NCBI RefSeq assembly: GCF_025399795.1
Contig: NZ_JAODTZ010000012.1
Coordinates: 146,150 to 210,149 of the forward strand
Length of the DNA: 64,000 bases
Direction of reading: 5' to 3'
DNA from: Streptomyces rhizosphaerihabitans
Lineage (GTDB): Bacteria > Actinomycetota > Actinomycetes > Streptomycetales > Streptomycetaceae
How positions within the stretch are numbered: position 1 is the stretch's first letter; each line of letters opens with the position of its first letter. The notes beneath the pieces were generated by a model. That model made no database searches and was not told where the DNA came from. It saw nothing but the letters and a program-made list of their open reading frames with translations. The translations under genes were made by a program, and so were the position numbers. This document shows, piece after piece, positions 9,137 through 17,298 of this stretch.

Positions 9137-9807
9137 ATGACCGCACCCCCGCCCCCTGTCCTGCCGGACGAACGTCTCGCGGCCGGCATTTCCGCTCTCG
9201 CCCTCCGCTACCGCGGGCGCTTCTCGCCCGAGACCGTCCAGCGCCTGGTCATCGACTCCTACGACCGCCTCGCCGAGCACGCGCGCGTCCGTACCCACCT
9301 GGTCGTGCCGGCCGAGCACCTCGCCGCCGAGAGGCTCGACGCACTCGCCCGCGTGCAGGGGGCGCCTGGTGTCGGTCTGCCCCGTGTGCTGTTCGTGTGC
9401 AGCCTCCCCCACGTTCGAACAACCTCGCGCGGGGGACCCCCACCGCGGGCCGCTCGCAGATGGCCGCCGCCCTTCTCGCGCACCGCGCCGGCGGCCATGT
9501 CGTCGTCTCCTCAGCCGGTACGCACCCTGCCACCGAGGTCGGGACCGTCGTCGCGCAGGTTCTGGCCGAGGCCGGAGCGGACGTCACGGACGCCTGTCCC
9601 GAGCCGCTGACCGACGAGGTCGTGCGGGCCGCCGACATCGTCATCACGATGGGGTGCGGGGACGCGTGCCCGGTCGTGCCCGGCCGCCGCTACCTGGACT
9701 GGCCCGTGACGGACCCCGAGGGCGCACCGATCGCCGTCGTCCGCGGAATCCGCGACGAGATCGACACCCGTATCACCGAACTGCTCGACTCCATGCGGAT
9801 CACCTGA
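9137..9807 (+). pseudogene. arsC: Arsenate reductase with N-terminal three-helix domain, disrupted
   Basis: Residues 1-75 (ALALRYRGRFSPETVQRLVIDSYDRLAEHA and so on) form the helical domain often fused in front of actinobacterial ArsC, followed by PRVLFVC, the start of the LMW-phosphatase-type P-loop. There the reading is broken by 44 bases (9401-9444) of a palindromic element in place of the codons for Val-His-Asn. The protein resumes in another frame with AGRSQMAAALLAHRAGG and runs to a normal end, including TMGCGDACPVVPGRRYLDWP. The element splits the CX5R loop and shifts frame, so the gene should be dead. An intact arsC follows 111 bp downstream. Confidence 0.85.
9401..9444 (+). mobile_element. 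Tiny palindromic element inside arsC
   Basis: The stretch begins GCCTCCCCC and ends GGGGGACCCCCA around a variable middle containing TTCGAA. It replaces the codons between FVC and AGRSQ of arsC. Similar sequences lie at 26525-26566 and, inverted, at 38453-38493. The G5 block could pair with either the left or the right C5 block. No ORF is present, so any movement would be non-autonomous. Confidence 0.6.
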
Positions 9808-9817
9808 ACTTCCCATC

Positions 9818-9898
9818 CCGCACCATCCGCTCAACCCGCTCAACCCGCTCAACCCGCTCAACCCGCACCATCCGCTCAACCCGCACCATCCGCTCGAT
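9818..9898. repeat. 9-bp VNTR between the two arsC genes
   Basis: Nine units in the order A-B-B-B-B-A-B-A-B', where A is CCGCACCAT, B is CCGCTCAAC and B' is CCGCTCGAT. The repeat fills most of the gap between the broken and intact arsC and ends 20 bp before the second arsC start. It contains no stop in one frame, but its codons look non-coding. Confidence 0.9.
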
Positions 9899-9918
9899 CA
9901 CTCGCAAAGGAAGCACCG

Positions 9919-10338
9919 ATGTCCTCCAGCCCGCTCGCCTCCGTCCTGTTCGTCTGTGTCCACAACGCCGGGCGCTCGCAGATGGCCGCCGGATTCCTGA
10001 ACCACCTCGCGGGCGACCGGATCGAGGTCCGCTCCGCCGGCTCGATCCCGGGCGACCAGGTCAACCCCGCCGCCGTCGAGGCCATGAAGGAAGTCGGCGT
10101 CGACATCGCCGACGCCAAGCCGAAGATCCTCACCACCGAGGCCGTCCAGGCCTCCGACTACGTCATCACCATGGGCTGCGGCGACGCCTGCCCCGTCTTC
10201 CCCGGCAAGAAGTACCTCGACTGGGCGCTCGAAGACCCGGCCGGCAAGGGCGTCGAGTCGGTGCGCCCGATCCGGGACGAGATCAAGACCCGCATCGAGG
10301 CGCTGATCGCCGAGATCGACGCGAAGCGGGAGGCGTGA
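9919..10338 (+). CDS. arsC: Arsenate reductase (LMW-phosphatase type)
   Basis: A 139-residue protein with the P-loop CVHNAGRSQ (Cys14 to Arg20) and the distal TMGCGDACPVFPGKKYLDW segment carrying further cysteines. It reduces arsenate to arsenite, using thioredoxin or mycothiol/mycoredoxin in related actinobacteria. AAGGAAG lies 5 nt before the ATG. It is the intact copy; the upstream copy is disrupted. A thioredoxin-reductase remnant follows, matching the arsC-arsT order of pHZ227. Confidence 0.93.
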   Translation: MSSSPLASVLFVCVHNAGRSQMAAGFLNHLAGDRIEVRSAGSIPGDQVNPAAVEAMKEVGVDIADAKPKILTTEAVQASDYVITMGCGDACPVFPGKKYLDWALEDPAGKGVESVRPIRDEIKTRIEALIAEIDAKREA

Positions 10339-10358
10339 CGTCCGTGACGGGCACCGGC

Positions 10359-10628
10359 ATGCGCGAGGTCATCGCCATCGGCCACGACCCGCGCGCCGAA
10401 CTGTTCAACGGCCGGCTCGACTTGGACGACGACGGCTGTCTCAAGGTCCAGTCCCCTTCCACCCGTACTGACGTCCCCGGGGTCTACGGTGCCGGCGACG
10501 TCGTCGACCGCACCTACCGCCAGGCCATCACCGCCGCAGCCGGCGGATGCGCAGCCGCCCTCGACGCCGAGCGTTACCTTGCTGCCCGAGCAGCGGGCGA
10601 ACCGGAGCTGGTCGCCGTCAGCGCATAG
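10359..10628 (+). pseudogene. Thioredoxin reductase (ArsT-like), C-terminal remnant
   Basis: About 85 residues match only the end of a TrxB/ArsT flavoprotein: IAIGHDPRAELFNGRL, then DVPGVYGAGDVVDRTYRQAITAAAGGCAAALDAERYL. The FAD- and NADPH-binding domains and the CxxC centre are missing. It begins 20 nt after arsC, so the front two-thirds was probably deleted. The fragment may still be translated from an ATG at 10359, but cannot act as a reductase. Confidence 0.8.
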
Positions 10629-10670
10629 GACAGGACGCCACCCCGCAGCCTGCTGATCGTGCAGTGAGGA

Positions 10671-10698
10671 GGCTCTGCCCCAGTACCTGGGCAGAGCC
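10671..10698. terminator. Intrinsic terminator-like hairpin
   Basis: GGCTCTGCCC and GGGCAGAGCC form a perfect 10-bp stem around an 8-nt loop, followed by TTCAG. It closes the arsenic island on the plus strand and could also serve the minus strand. Confidence 0.75.
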
Positions 10699-10844
10699 TT
10701 CAGACGATGAGCTCGACCAAGACGCGAGCCCGAAGGCGGGCGTGCCAACCGCATTCGATCTCGGCCCGGTGGGATCGCGGTTCACCGCACGCACGGGTGC
10801 CGTGGGCGGCTGCCGGTCGTCACCGCTGTCTGTGGTCGTTGATG

Positions 10845-11096
10845 TCAGCGGAACAGCTCCGGCACGGGCAGACCTGGAGCGGCTCGTCCCGGCCGGTCGG
10901 CCCAACCCCGCCGGACATGCCGTCCGGCACACTTCCACAGTGACCGGCAGGTCCGCCGGCCTTCGCCCTCCCGCTCGGAGAGAACGAAGGAGCCGGACGT
11001 CATGGGCTGCCGACCGCACTTAGGACAGACCGGGCCGTCACTGATTGTGCGGGGCTCATGACACCCATCACGCCCATCACACCCAGAACGAGGCAA
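10845..11096 (-). CDS. Possible small zinc-binding protein
   Basis: The minus frame contains GPVCPKCGRQPMTSGSFVLS followed by RRTCRSLWKCAGRH. The CPKCG knuckle and the second cysteine pair look like a small zinc ribbon, and codon third positions are mostly G/C. No clear start codon with a ribosome site is visible; the translated part probably starts closer to the cysteine motif than 11096. It lies downstream of the SPFH gene with an 18-bp gap. I do not recognise a function. The rest of the gap 10629-11114 contains only the terminator described. Confidence 0.35.
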   Translation of the reverse strand: MPRSGCDGRDGCHEPRTISDGPVCPKCGRQPMTSGSFVLSEREGEGRRTCRSLWKCAGRHVRRGWADRPGRAAPGLPVPELFR

Positions 11097-11114
11097 GCGT
11101 TGCCTGCGGCGGCA

Positions 11115-12005
11115 TCAGTTCTTGCCGCTGTCCACGATGACCGGCGTGCCGTTCGAGTCCGTACCGCACGGCACCGCGTACACCGGGTGGGCCTTCGCAG
11201 CCTCCTTGTACGCCTCAAGGCACTGGTTGTACAGCACCTTGTCGCTCAGAGACCGCCCGATGATCTTGTTGGCACGGGCGATGCCCTCCGCCTCGATCCG
11301 CTTGCGCTCCGCCTCCGCTTTGGCCGTACGCGCCGCCTCGGTGGCCCGCTCGGTGGCCTGCTCCTGCTGGATCTTCTTGTCGATCTGGTCCTGCAGCTTC
11401 TCCGACGGCCTCACATTGCGCAGGTTGACGGAAGTGACGTCGATGCCGCGCGGCGCCAGTCGCTCCTTGACGAGGCCGGCGATCTCCGAGCTGATCTGCT
11501 CGCGGGCGGATGCGTAACCCTCCTCGCTGGTGTGCTTCGCGAAGACATTGCGGATGATCTCGCGGCTGTCCGGCAACACCAGCCGCTCCTGGACGGCTTC
11601 CTCGCTGCCCGCCAGCCGGTACAGCGCGACCGCCTTGGCCGGCGCAACAGCCCACTTGATGGTGACGTCCGCATAGAGCACACCGCCCTGCGAGGAGCGG
11701 ACCTCGACTACGTCCTTGCCGTTGAGGTCGAGGTCCACCGGGCGGGTGGAGAAGGACGTGACGTCGGTGAACGGTGACTTGAAGTGGATGCCCGGGACCA
11801 GCGGCGTGCCGATCCTGCCAAAGGTCACCGGCACGCCGACCTCGTAGGCACTCACGACATGGGTACAGGCGAAGGTGCCTGCCAGTACGCCCGCCACGGC
11901 GCTGAGCGCCGCCCCGAGCTTCCAGTGGCCTGCGGCAGTGCGGCCGCGGCTGACGAGAACGAGCACTACCGCAGCTATGAGCAGCAGGATGGACAGCGCG
12001 AACAC
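11115..12005 (-). CDS. SPFH/band-7 (prohibitin-like) membrane protein
   Basis: A 296-residue protein. An N-terminal membrane segment (residues 3-19) and a second hydrophobic stretch (about 30-48) precede an SPFH domain (YEVGVPVTFGRIGTPLVPGIHFKSPF) and a charged coiled coil rich in Ala/Glu/Lys (about 215-265). GTG 12005 follows GGAGGGGG. Such proteins build scaffolds or microdomains in the membrane. A perfect 14-bp palindrome lies just upstream of the ribosome site. The next gene upstream on the same strand is a membrane-anchored Ser/Thr kinase. Confidence 0.88.
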   Translation of the reverse strand: MFALSILLLIAAVVLVLVSRGRTAAGHWKLGAALSAVAGVLAGTFACTHVVSAYEVGVPVTFGRIGTPLVPGIHFKSPFTDVTSFSTRPVDLDLNGKDVVEVRSSQGGVLYADVTIKWAVAPAKAVALYRLAGSEEAVQERLVLPDSREIIRNVFAKHTSEEGYASAREQISSEIAGLVKERLAPRGIDVTSVNLRNVRPSEKLQDQIDKKIQQEQATERATEAARTAKAEAERKRIEAEGIARANKIIGRSLSDKVLYNQCLEAYKEAAKAHPVYAVPCGTDSNGTPVIVDSGKN

Positions 12006-12018
12006 AGGTATCCCCCTC

Positions 12019-12032
12019 CGGAAACGTTTCCG
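12019..12032. promoter_or_regulatory. LacI-type palindrome upstream of the SPFH gene
   Basis: CGGAAACGTTTCCG is a perfect 14-bp palindrome with the central CG and flanking AAA/TTT typical of LacI-family operators. It sits 14-27 bp upstream of the GTG start, overlapping where RNA polymerase or the ribosome would load. No LacI gene is in the window. Confidence 0.5.
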
Positions 12033-12230
12033 CGCCTCCTGGGGCGCGGCCCCGGCGCATCGTAGCGATCTCCGGTGCAGGGCCGCACACAGGCCGAACC
12101 GGAGGGCGTCTGAAAGCCTGTCAGCGGTCCGATCTCGTGGGGCCGGGCCGGCCGACCGGCAACGCTGTCCGGAAGGCGATTGCCCGAGCGGTCCGGGAAG
12201 CCCTGGAAGACCGTCCCAGGACGGCCGCCG

Positions 12231-14030
12231 CTACTTCCGCACCCACTCTGCGGGTTCGGCGTCCACGGCCATGCTGAACTGCAGCAGATGACCGTTGCGG
12301 TCGACGATGAAGAAGATCGAGTCGGGCTGACGGCAGTCCTTGCCCGCGTCCGCGGCGTACATCGCCGGGCTCAGCGCCAGCACGGGGGACACGGCGCCGA
12401 CGACGAAGGCGTTGTCGCAGTTCTCCGAGCCGTCCTCCGCGGCACCCGTGGCCCAGATCTGCACCAGGCGGCCGCCGACCGGGCCCTGAGAGATCCGGAG
12501 CATCCCCTTCTCCCGGTAAGCCTTGATCGCCGGCACCCAGACGCCGGCGTACTCGTCCGGCACCGCTTTCCGCCCCCCGGCCGACCGGTAGAGCTCGGCC
12601 GTCAAGCCGCCGGACTTCCACACCAGCACGTCCCGCGACCGCACCGTGAGGGTCTGCTGCGGCAGCGGCTTGCAACGCCCCTGCGGTACCTCCGCGGTCA
12701 CCTGGCCCTTGCCCACGACCAGTGAGTCGGCGTCGGCGGAGACCAGCTTGCCGCGCCCGGTGCACTGCGCATAGCCGTCGGTGTCGATGTACGCGGCGAC
12801 CTTGTCGCCCGGCCGGCCCGTCGAGATGTCCAGGCGCAGCACCCGCCTCGGATAATCGACATCGCCCTTGAGTACACCCTCCCAGGCGCCGAGGAAGTCC
12901 TTCGGGACGCTCGGCCCGGTACTCCGCGACCCCGCCGCTTCGGAGGCCGAGGAATCCGAGGCGCCCGAGCGGGGCGCGGAGGGTTTCCCGTCCGCCCCGG
13001 GATCCGTGTCGCCGTCGTAATGCAGCGTCAGCGTCAGCGCCGTGCCCGTGGCCACCGCGGCGAGTGCCAGCACACCTGCGAGCCACGGTTTCCACCGCTG
13101 CCCGGGCCGTGCCGGCACCGGTGAGCCTTGCGGCGGAGTCTCCGCGGTGAGCAGCCTGGCGGCGAGCCTGCCGAGATCGGCCAGCAGTTCCGCGGGCAGC
13201 CACGGGTCGGCCGCGTCGGTGCGGGTGTGGGCGGCGATCTGCTCGGCGGTGGGCCGCTGCTGCGGGTCCTTGGCCAGACAGGCGGCAACCAGACCGGTCA
13301 GCGTGTGCGGCATCCCGGTGAGGTCCGGTTCCTCCTCGGCGATACGGAACATCAGTGCGTGCAGGCCCACTTCGGCGGAGCCGAACGGCAGCCGCCCCGT
13401 CGCCGCGTACACCAGCACCGACCCGAGACTGAACACGTCCGAGGCAGGCGTCACCCGCTGCCCGCGCACCTGCTCCGGCGACATGAAAGCGGGGGAGCCG
13501 ATCACCAGCCCGGTGGAGGTGCGCAGACTGCCCGCCACGGTGTCGAGCGCCCGCGCGATGCCGAAGTCGATGACGCGCGGGCCGTCGACGGTCAGCAGGA
13601 TGTTCGACGGCTTGAGGTCACGGTGCACCAGTCCGGCGCCGTGGATGGCGCGCAACGCCCGGGCGAGGCGCCCGGCCAGGGAATTCAGCGTGGCCTCGGG
13701 CAGCGGCCCGTAGTCCGAGTCGACGACCTGCTGCAGAGAGGGACCGGGCACGTACTCCGTGGCCACCCAGGGTGCGGCGGCCTCGGTGTCGGCGCCGAGC
13801 ACCGGCGCCGTCCATTCGCCGCCCACCCGGTGCAGCGCGGCGACTTCCTGGCGGAACCGGGCCCGGAACTCGGGCTCTTCGGCCAGCTCCGCCTTGACCA
13901 CCTTCACCGCCGCGGCCCGCCCGCCCGCGGAACGTCCAAGGAAGACCTGGCCCATACCGCCGGCGCCCAGCCTGCCGATCAGCGTGAAGTCCCCGATCTG
14001 CCGCGGATCCCCCGGCTCCAGGACGTGCAT
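12231..14030 (-). CDS. Transmembrane serine/threonine protein kinase
   Basis: About 599 residues. The Hanks-type kinase domain spans residues 14-270: glycine loop IGRLGAGGMGQVFLG, ATP lysine K44, catalytic HRDLKPSN (D139), DFG 156-158 and SPEQVRG. A single membrane helix lies at about 315-338, then a linker rich in Ser/Gly/Asp and an external domain of about 220 residues containing cysteines and no PASTA repeats. That domain is probably a ligand sensor, but I do not recognise it. ATG 14030 and GTG 14033 are adjacent; GAGGGAGAG precedes both. Confidence 0.93.
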   Translation of the reverse strand: MHVLEPGDPRQIGDFTLIGRLGAGGMGQVFLGRSAGGRAAAVKVVKAELAEEPEFRARFRQEVAALHRVGGEWTAPVLGADTEAAAPWVATEYVPGPSLQQVVDSDYGPLPEATLNSLAGRLARALRAIHGAGLVHRDLKPSNILLTVDGPRVIDFGIARALDTVAGSLRTSTGLVIGSPAFMSPEQVRGQRVTPASDVFSLGSVLVYAATGRLPFGSAEVGLHALMFRIAEEEPDLTGMPHTLTGLVAACLAKDPQQRPTAEQIAAHTRTDAADPWLPAELLADLGRLAARLLTAETPPQGSPVPARPGQRWKPWLAGVLALAAVATGTALTLTLHYDGDTDPGADGKPSAPRSGASDSSASEAAGSRSTGPSVPKDFLGAWEGVLKGDVDYPRRVLRLDISTGRPGDKVAAYIDTDGYAQCTGRGKLVSADADSLVVGKGQVTAEVPQGRCKPLPQQTLTVRSRDVLVWKSGGLTAELYRSAGGRKAVPDEYAGVWVPAIKAYREKGMLRISQGPVGGRLVQIWATGAAEDGSENCDNAFVVGAVSPVLALSPAMYAADAGKDCRQPDSIFFIVDRNGHLLQFSMAVDAEPAEWVRK

Positions 14031-14210
14031 CACTGCCCCGCTCTCCCTCTGTGTTGGTTTGCTCTGCGCGGCGGCGACACTACTGGTTCGAACGTCGCTG
14101 TGCGGGTGTGCTGGAGGCCGGTGCCCCCGTGCCGCGTACGAGTCCGGACCTGGGGCCAGTCAGCCGCGGGAGGAAACCGAACGCCCGCGCCTCGCTCGTA
14201 CGATGCCGGC

Positions 14211-14640
14211 ATGGCGCGCTTTGAAGATCTCTGGCGCTCCCTGTGGGACAACGGTGGCGAGGCTGTCGTCCAGCCGGCGCTGACGGACCAGGCGATCGCG
14301 GAGGCCGAGCGGCTCTCCGTCCTCGACAGCCCGTACCTGGTCGAGGAATGGGCTTCCCGCCGACGTGATCCTCGTGTCCGCCGGCGCGCCGTGCTTCATC
14401 GGGCTCGACCACCGGGCCTGCGGCCGGCACGGCGAACCCGCGGTCGCTCGGCTCGACTTCGTGTCCCACGGTAATGCCCGGCTGACCGTTAACGGCAGGC
14501 GCCTGCTGGTCGACTGTGTCCGCTCGGGCCGTCCCGTTGCGCATGCAGCCGCCGGGACGGGCATCTGCGTTGGCGGCTGCCGTGCCCGGGTTGCACCTTC
14601 ACGTGGGGCGTGGGCATCGGCCTTTCAGGCTCGTTGGTGA
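14211..14640 (+). pseudogene. SUKH (SMI1/KNR4)-like gene, degenerate
   Basis: The start MARFEDLWRSLWDNGGEAVVQPALTD and AEAERL is a typical SUKH N-terminus. It jumps after about 36 codons to LDSPYLVEEW, which belongs near the end of the domain, so the middle is deleted. One base later the frame shifts: the next frame reads ADVILVSAGAPCFIGLDHRACGRHGEPAVARLDF, the expected continuation, consistent with loss of one G in GGGG near 14352. SUKH proteins are often immunity proteins against polymorphic toxins; no toxin gene is nearby. Confidence 0.7.
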
Positions 14641-14662
14641 GTGGAGGCGCGACGCCAGGACC

Positions 14663-15106
14663 TCAGGAGACTTCCTTCCGCAACGACGCGATGAGGCGGT
14701 CGAGATCTCCGCGTGCCGTGTACGTGCGGATCGGGTCGATGTAGTCGCGTGACTCGATGATCCGACCGTCCCGGACACGCATGACGAAGACGCAGGGCAC
14801 CTTGGCCATGGAGTCGTCCGGCAACGTGAACTCATAGGCGAACTCGGCGACGATCACTTCAGGATCGGCGGTCTCGTGAACGACGACATCGACGACCCGT
14901 CTCTTCGGCAAGGACTCCCGGACTTCCGGCGGCACCGTGAAGTGTTCCTGCAGTGCAAGCCGACTCGTCAACGGCTCGGACTCCGGCGTCGCCATCGGAT
15001 GCCGGACATCGGTGACCTCGCCGTACAGGTCAGGCAACTCGTTCAAGTTCCCGTCGGCGACCCCATGAACAAGCCGGAGAAACACCTCGCGCGGACTCGG
15101 ACTCAC
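14663..15106 (-). CDS. NTF2/SnoaL-like small protein
   Basis: 147 residues from GTG 15106 (GGGAGG 6 nt upstream). The pattern of an N-terminal helix pair (PREVFLRLVHGVADGNLNEL), a central strand with VIVAEFAYEF and the ending VFVMRVRDGRIIESRDYIDP is the cone-shaped NTF2-like fold used by ketosteroid isomerases and unknown enzymes. No specific catalytic set can be assigned. A 9-bp dyad lies 21 bp upstream of its start. Confidence 0.8.
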   Translation of the reverse strand: MSPSPREVFLRLVHGVADGNLNELPDLYGEVTDVRHPMATPESEPLTSRLALQEHFTVPPEVRESLPKRRVVDVVVHETADPEVIVAEFAYEFTLPDDSMAKVPCVFVMRVRDGRIIESRDYIDPIRTYTARGDLDRLIASLRKEVS

Positions 15107-15530
15107 AAGACCTCCCCATGTGATACGCACAGGCGGCCAGCGATCATTATCGCCTGTGCTGATTCGCTCCGGGCCTGCCACGGCGCGGCCAACTCCTCTG
15201 TCAAACCGGCGAGATGCCCACGTGAGACACCTGTGAAGGCAGGATGGGACAAGGCCGCACAGGCCCACTTCCTGGTCACACTCGAAGAACCCGTTCAAGG
15301 GTGACTTCACCGAGCGGAGCCGCGAGGGCGCGAAGACGGCCGTGGTGAACCTGGACGTCCGCCGGCCGTGGGGTCCCCGCCGGAGCCCGGCCGAGGGCTG
15401 CGGCGGGGACCCCACGGCCGCGGGCGGCACGATGCGGGCCTGCAGCGGGCGGCGCGAGGGCCACCGCGGGGGTCCGGCGGAAGGGCGGGTCGTCCGGTCG
15501 ACGGCGCCCGCACTCCCACCGGGCTCCGGG
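15107..15530. other. Gene-free gap with two dyads
   Basis: No convincing gene. At 15127-15135 GCACAGGCG and at 15151-15159 CGCCTGTGC form a perfect dyad, placed to control the NTF2-like gene. At 15364-15381 and 15402-15419 two perfect 18-base arms (GGCCGTGGGGTCCCCGCC and its complement) with a 20-nt loop form a strong hairpin, probably a terminator for the lipoprotein gene that ends at 15531. Confidence 0.6.
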
Positions 15531-16358
15531 TCAGCCGAGCTTGGCGGTCTGGGCCTCGATGAGCGCGGCCGGCACGCTGTAGGCGGCCGCCTTGCCGTCG
15601 CCGGCCAGGGCCGCGAGGTTGAGCGAGTAGTACGTCGCGACGGTGCTGCCGTGACGCGCGACCTCGGCGTGCACGGTCAGCGGGGATCCCTCCGCGTCAC
15701 CGGTCGCCGCGAACGCCACCGATTCGTCACCGTTCCCGGAGGCCTTCTCCCCCACGACCTTCGAGAACTTCTGCGGCTCGTCCTCGGCCGTGACGGTGAA
15801 TCCGCCGCCACAGGCCTCGATGGCCGCGGAGACCGACGACATGGTCTCCTTCGCGCCGTCCCCCTCGTACGAGGAGAGCGAGACGATGGTCGTCGTCGAA
15901 CCGAGAGCGTCCGTGATGGGACTCAGTGCCTTCTCGAGCTCCTCCGGCGACATGTCCTTCATGTCCTTGGTGGGTGACGCGCTTGCCTTGGCTGTCGGGT
16001 CCTCATGGGCCATGCGGCTCACGTAGGAGGCCGAGTCGCCCGGCGCGAGGCCGGTGAGGACGTACGCGAGAGGCGCGCACTTCTCGTCGACGACCTTGAC
16101 GTCCTTCTTGGAGGCTGCGAACGCGTCGGCCTTGCCGGGCGTGCTGACCTTGAAGCCCTTGGCGTCGGCCGTCGTGATGATCAGTTTGCCCAGCTCGCTG
16201 TCGCCGAGGGGCTTCGTGGCGGAGGCCGAGCCCTTGCCGCTGTCCTTGTCGTCAGAACCCGACCCGGAGCCGCTGTCGGAGCAGCCGGTGACCAGGGCGA
16301 GGGAGAGAACGGACACAACCGCTGCGGCGCCGGTACGGGGCCGCGCGAATCTCTTCAT
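15531..16358 (-). CDS. Lipoprotein of unknown function
   Basis: 275 residues from ATG 16358 with AAGGA upstream. The N-terminus MKRFARPRTG, a hydrophobic core and LVTGC form a signal peptide and lipobox, with Cys27 as the lipidated residue. A Ser/Gly/Asp linker follows, then a mature domain with two cysteines (EKCAPL and EACGGG) likely to pair. The overall make-up resembles other streptomycete sensor-like lipoproteins. Function unknown. Confidence 0.85.
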   Translation of the reverse strand: MKRFARPRTGAAAVVSVLSLALVTGCSDSGSGSGSDDKDSGKGSASATKPLGDSELGKLIITTADAKGFKVSTPGKADAFAASKKDVKVVDEKCAPLAYVLTGLAPGDSASYVSRMAHEDPTAKASASPTKDMKDMSPEELEKALSPITDALGSTTTIVSLSSYEGDGAKETMSSVSAAIEACGGGFTVTAEDEPQKFSKVVGEKASGNGDESVAFAATGDAEGSPLTVHAEVARHGSTVATYYSLNLAALAGDGKAAAYSVPAALIEAQTAKLG

Positions 16359-16665
16359 TATTTCGAAAGTTCCTTCGATGGTGGGGAGTTGCAGGGGAGT
16401 CTGGGGCAAAGGTCAAAGGATCGTCAAGTCGGTTTGTCGGGAGCGGCGGACTGCTTGTCCGACGCGGTGACACTCGACCTTCGACTGCGAGCACCCATGA
16501 GGCCCCAGCGGAGAAGCGCGCCTCGCGGGCCAACCGCAAGCCCCAAGTGACGCCAGAACAAGCCGACATCGCGGACTCGGTCGGATGGTGACGCCCACAG
16601 TCACATCGAAATGGCTTCCGCAGGGACGCGCATGACCATTCGTCATGCGCCCGTACCGCCGCCAC
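16359..16665. other. Gap with hairpin, no gene
   Basis: No supported gene. GCGCATGAC at 16628-16636 and GTCATGCGC at 16642-16650 form a perfect 9-bp stem with a 5-nt loop, beside the stop codon of the lysA-like remnant. Confidence 0.5.
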
Positions 16666-17185
16666 CTACGGCTTGGTGGTGGCAACCTGCGAGCCGATGT
16701 GGCAGTGCGGGCCGACGAGTTCGAGGTGCGCCTGGTCGAGAATCCGGGTGACGGCGTGCCGCGCGGAGCCGTCCGTGAGCGACCGGCCGAACTTCTGGTC
16801 GTCGGCGCCCGTGCGACCTCGATGTGCCCGCCGGGCGTGATGCCGGGCACCACGCGGACCATGACCGGCTGGCGGCTGGCGGCTGGCGGCTCTCGGCTCT
16901 CGGTGGGGATGATCGCTGCCGACCGGGCGATCTCCGAGATGCTGTCCACGACTATGCGTCCGACGTCGAGCCGGAGGGCTGTACGGGGGTCCTCGGGTTC
17001 TTGGCGTTGCCGTGCAGCACGATCTTCTCCGGCAGGAAGCCGGTGGCGACGGCGAGTGCGAGTTCCCCGGCGCAACAGACGTCCAGACCGAGTCCCTCTG
17101 CCTGGACCCGCTGAGCCCTGGTCCGGCACAGGAACGCCTGGACCGCGCAGACAATGCCGGCGTCGGGGAACTCCGGCATCACCTC
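16666..17185 (-). pseudogene. Diaminopimelate decarboxylase-like (LysA) remnant
   Basis: Three frames in succession give a continuous LysA-type sequence: FPDAGIVCAVQAFLC to GLDVCCAGELALAVATGF and IVLHGNAKNP; then TALRLDVGRIVVDSISEIAR to MVRVVPGITPGGH; then DDQKFGRSLTDGSARH to CHIGSQVATTKP and a TAG. At least two frameshifts and a stop are present and both ends of the enzyme are missing. The PLP lysine region upstream is lost. A heptamer repeat (16867-16901) has expanded inside it. Confidence 0.8.
16867..16901. repeat. Heptamer repeat x5 in the lysA-like remnant
   Basis: Three copies of GGCTGGC followed by two of GGCTCTC. A 7-bp unit cannot keep frame, so its growth is one cause of the decay of the surrounding gene. 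Confidence 0.85.
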
Positions 17186-17298
17186 CGTCGCACCGCCAAG
17201 ATCCTCAAGGGGCACCGCCCTCGCCCGGAGCCGCACCGGGATCCACCTGTCACCCGCCGGGCCGGAACTCTTCGCTCCGTCTCCCTCGTTCTTTCGGT

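Noticed and set aside
9818..9898. CRISPR-like array between arsC genes
   Set aside because: Units are only 9 bp, have no spacers, and no cas genes are present; it is a plain tandem repeat.
14085..14093. GGTTCGAAC resembling a tRNA T-arm
   Set aside because: No acceptor, D or anticodon stem can be folded around it on either strand.
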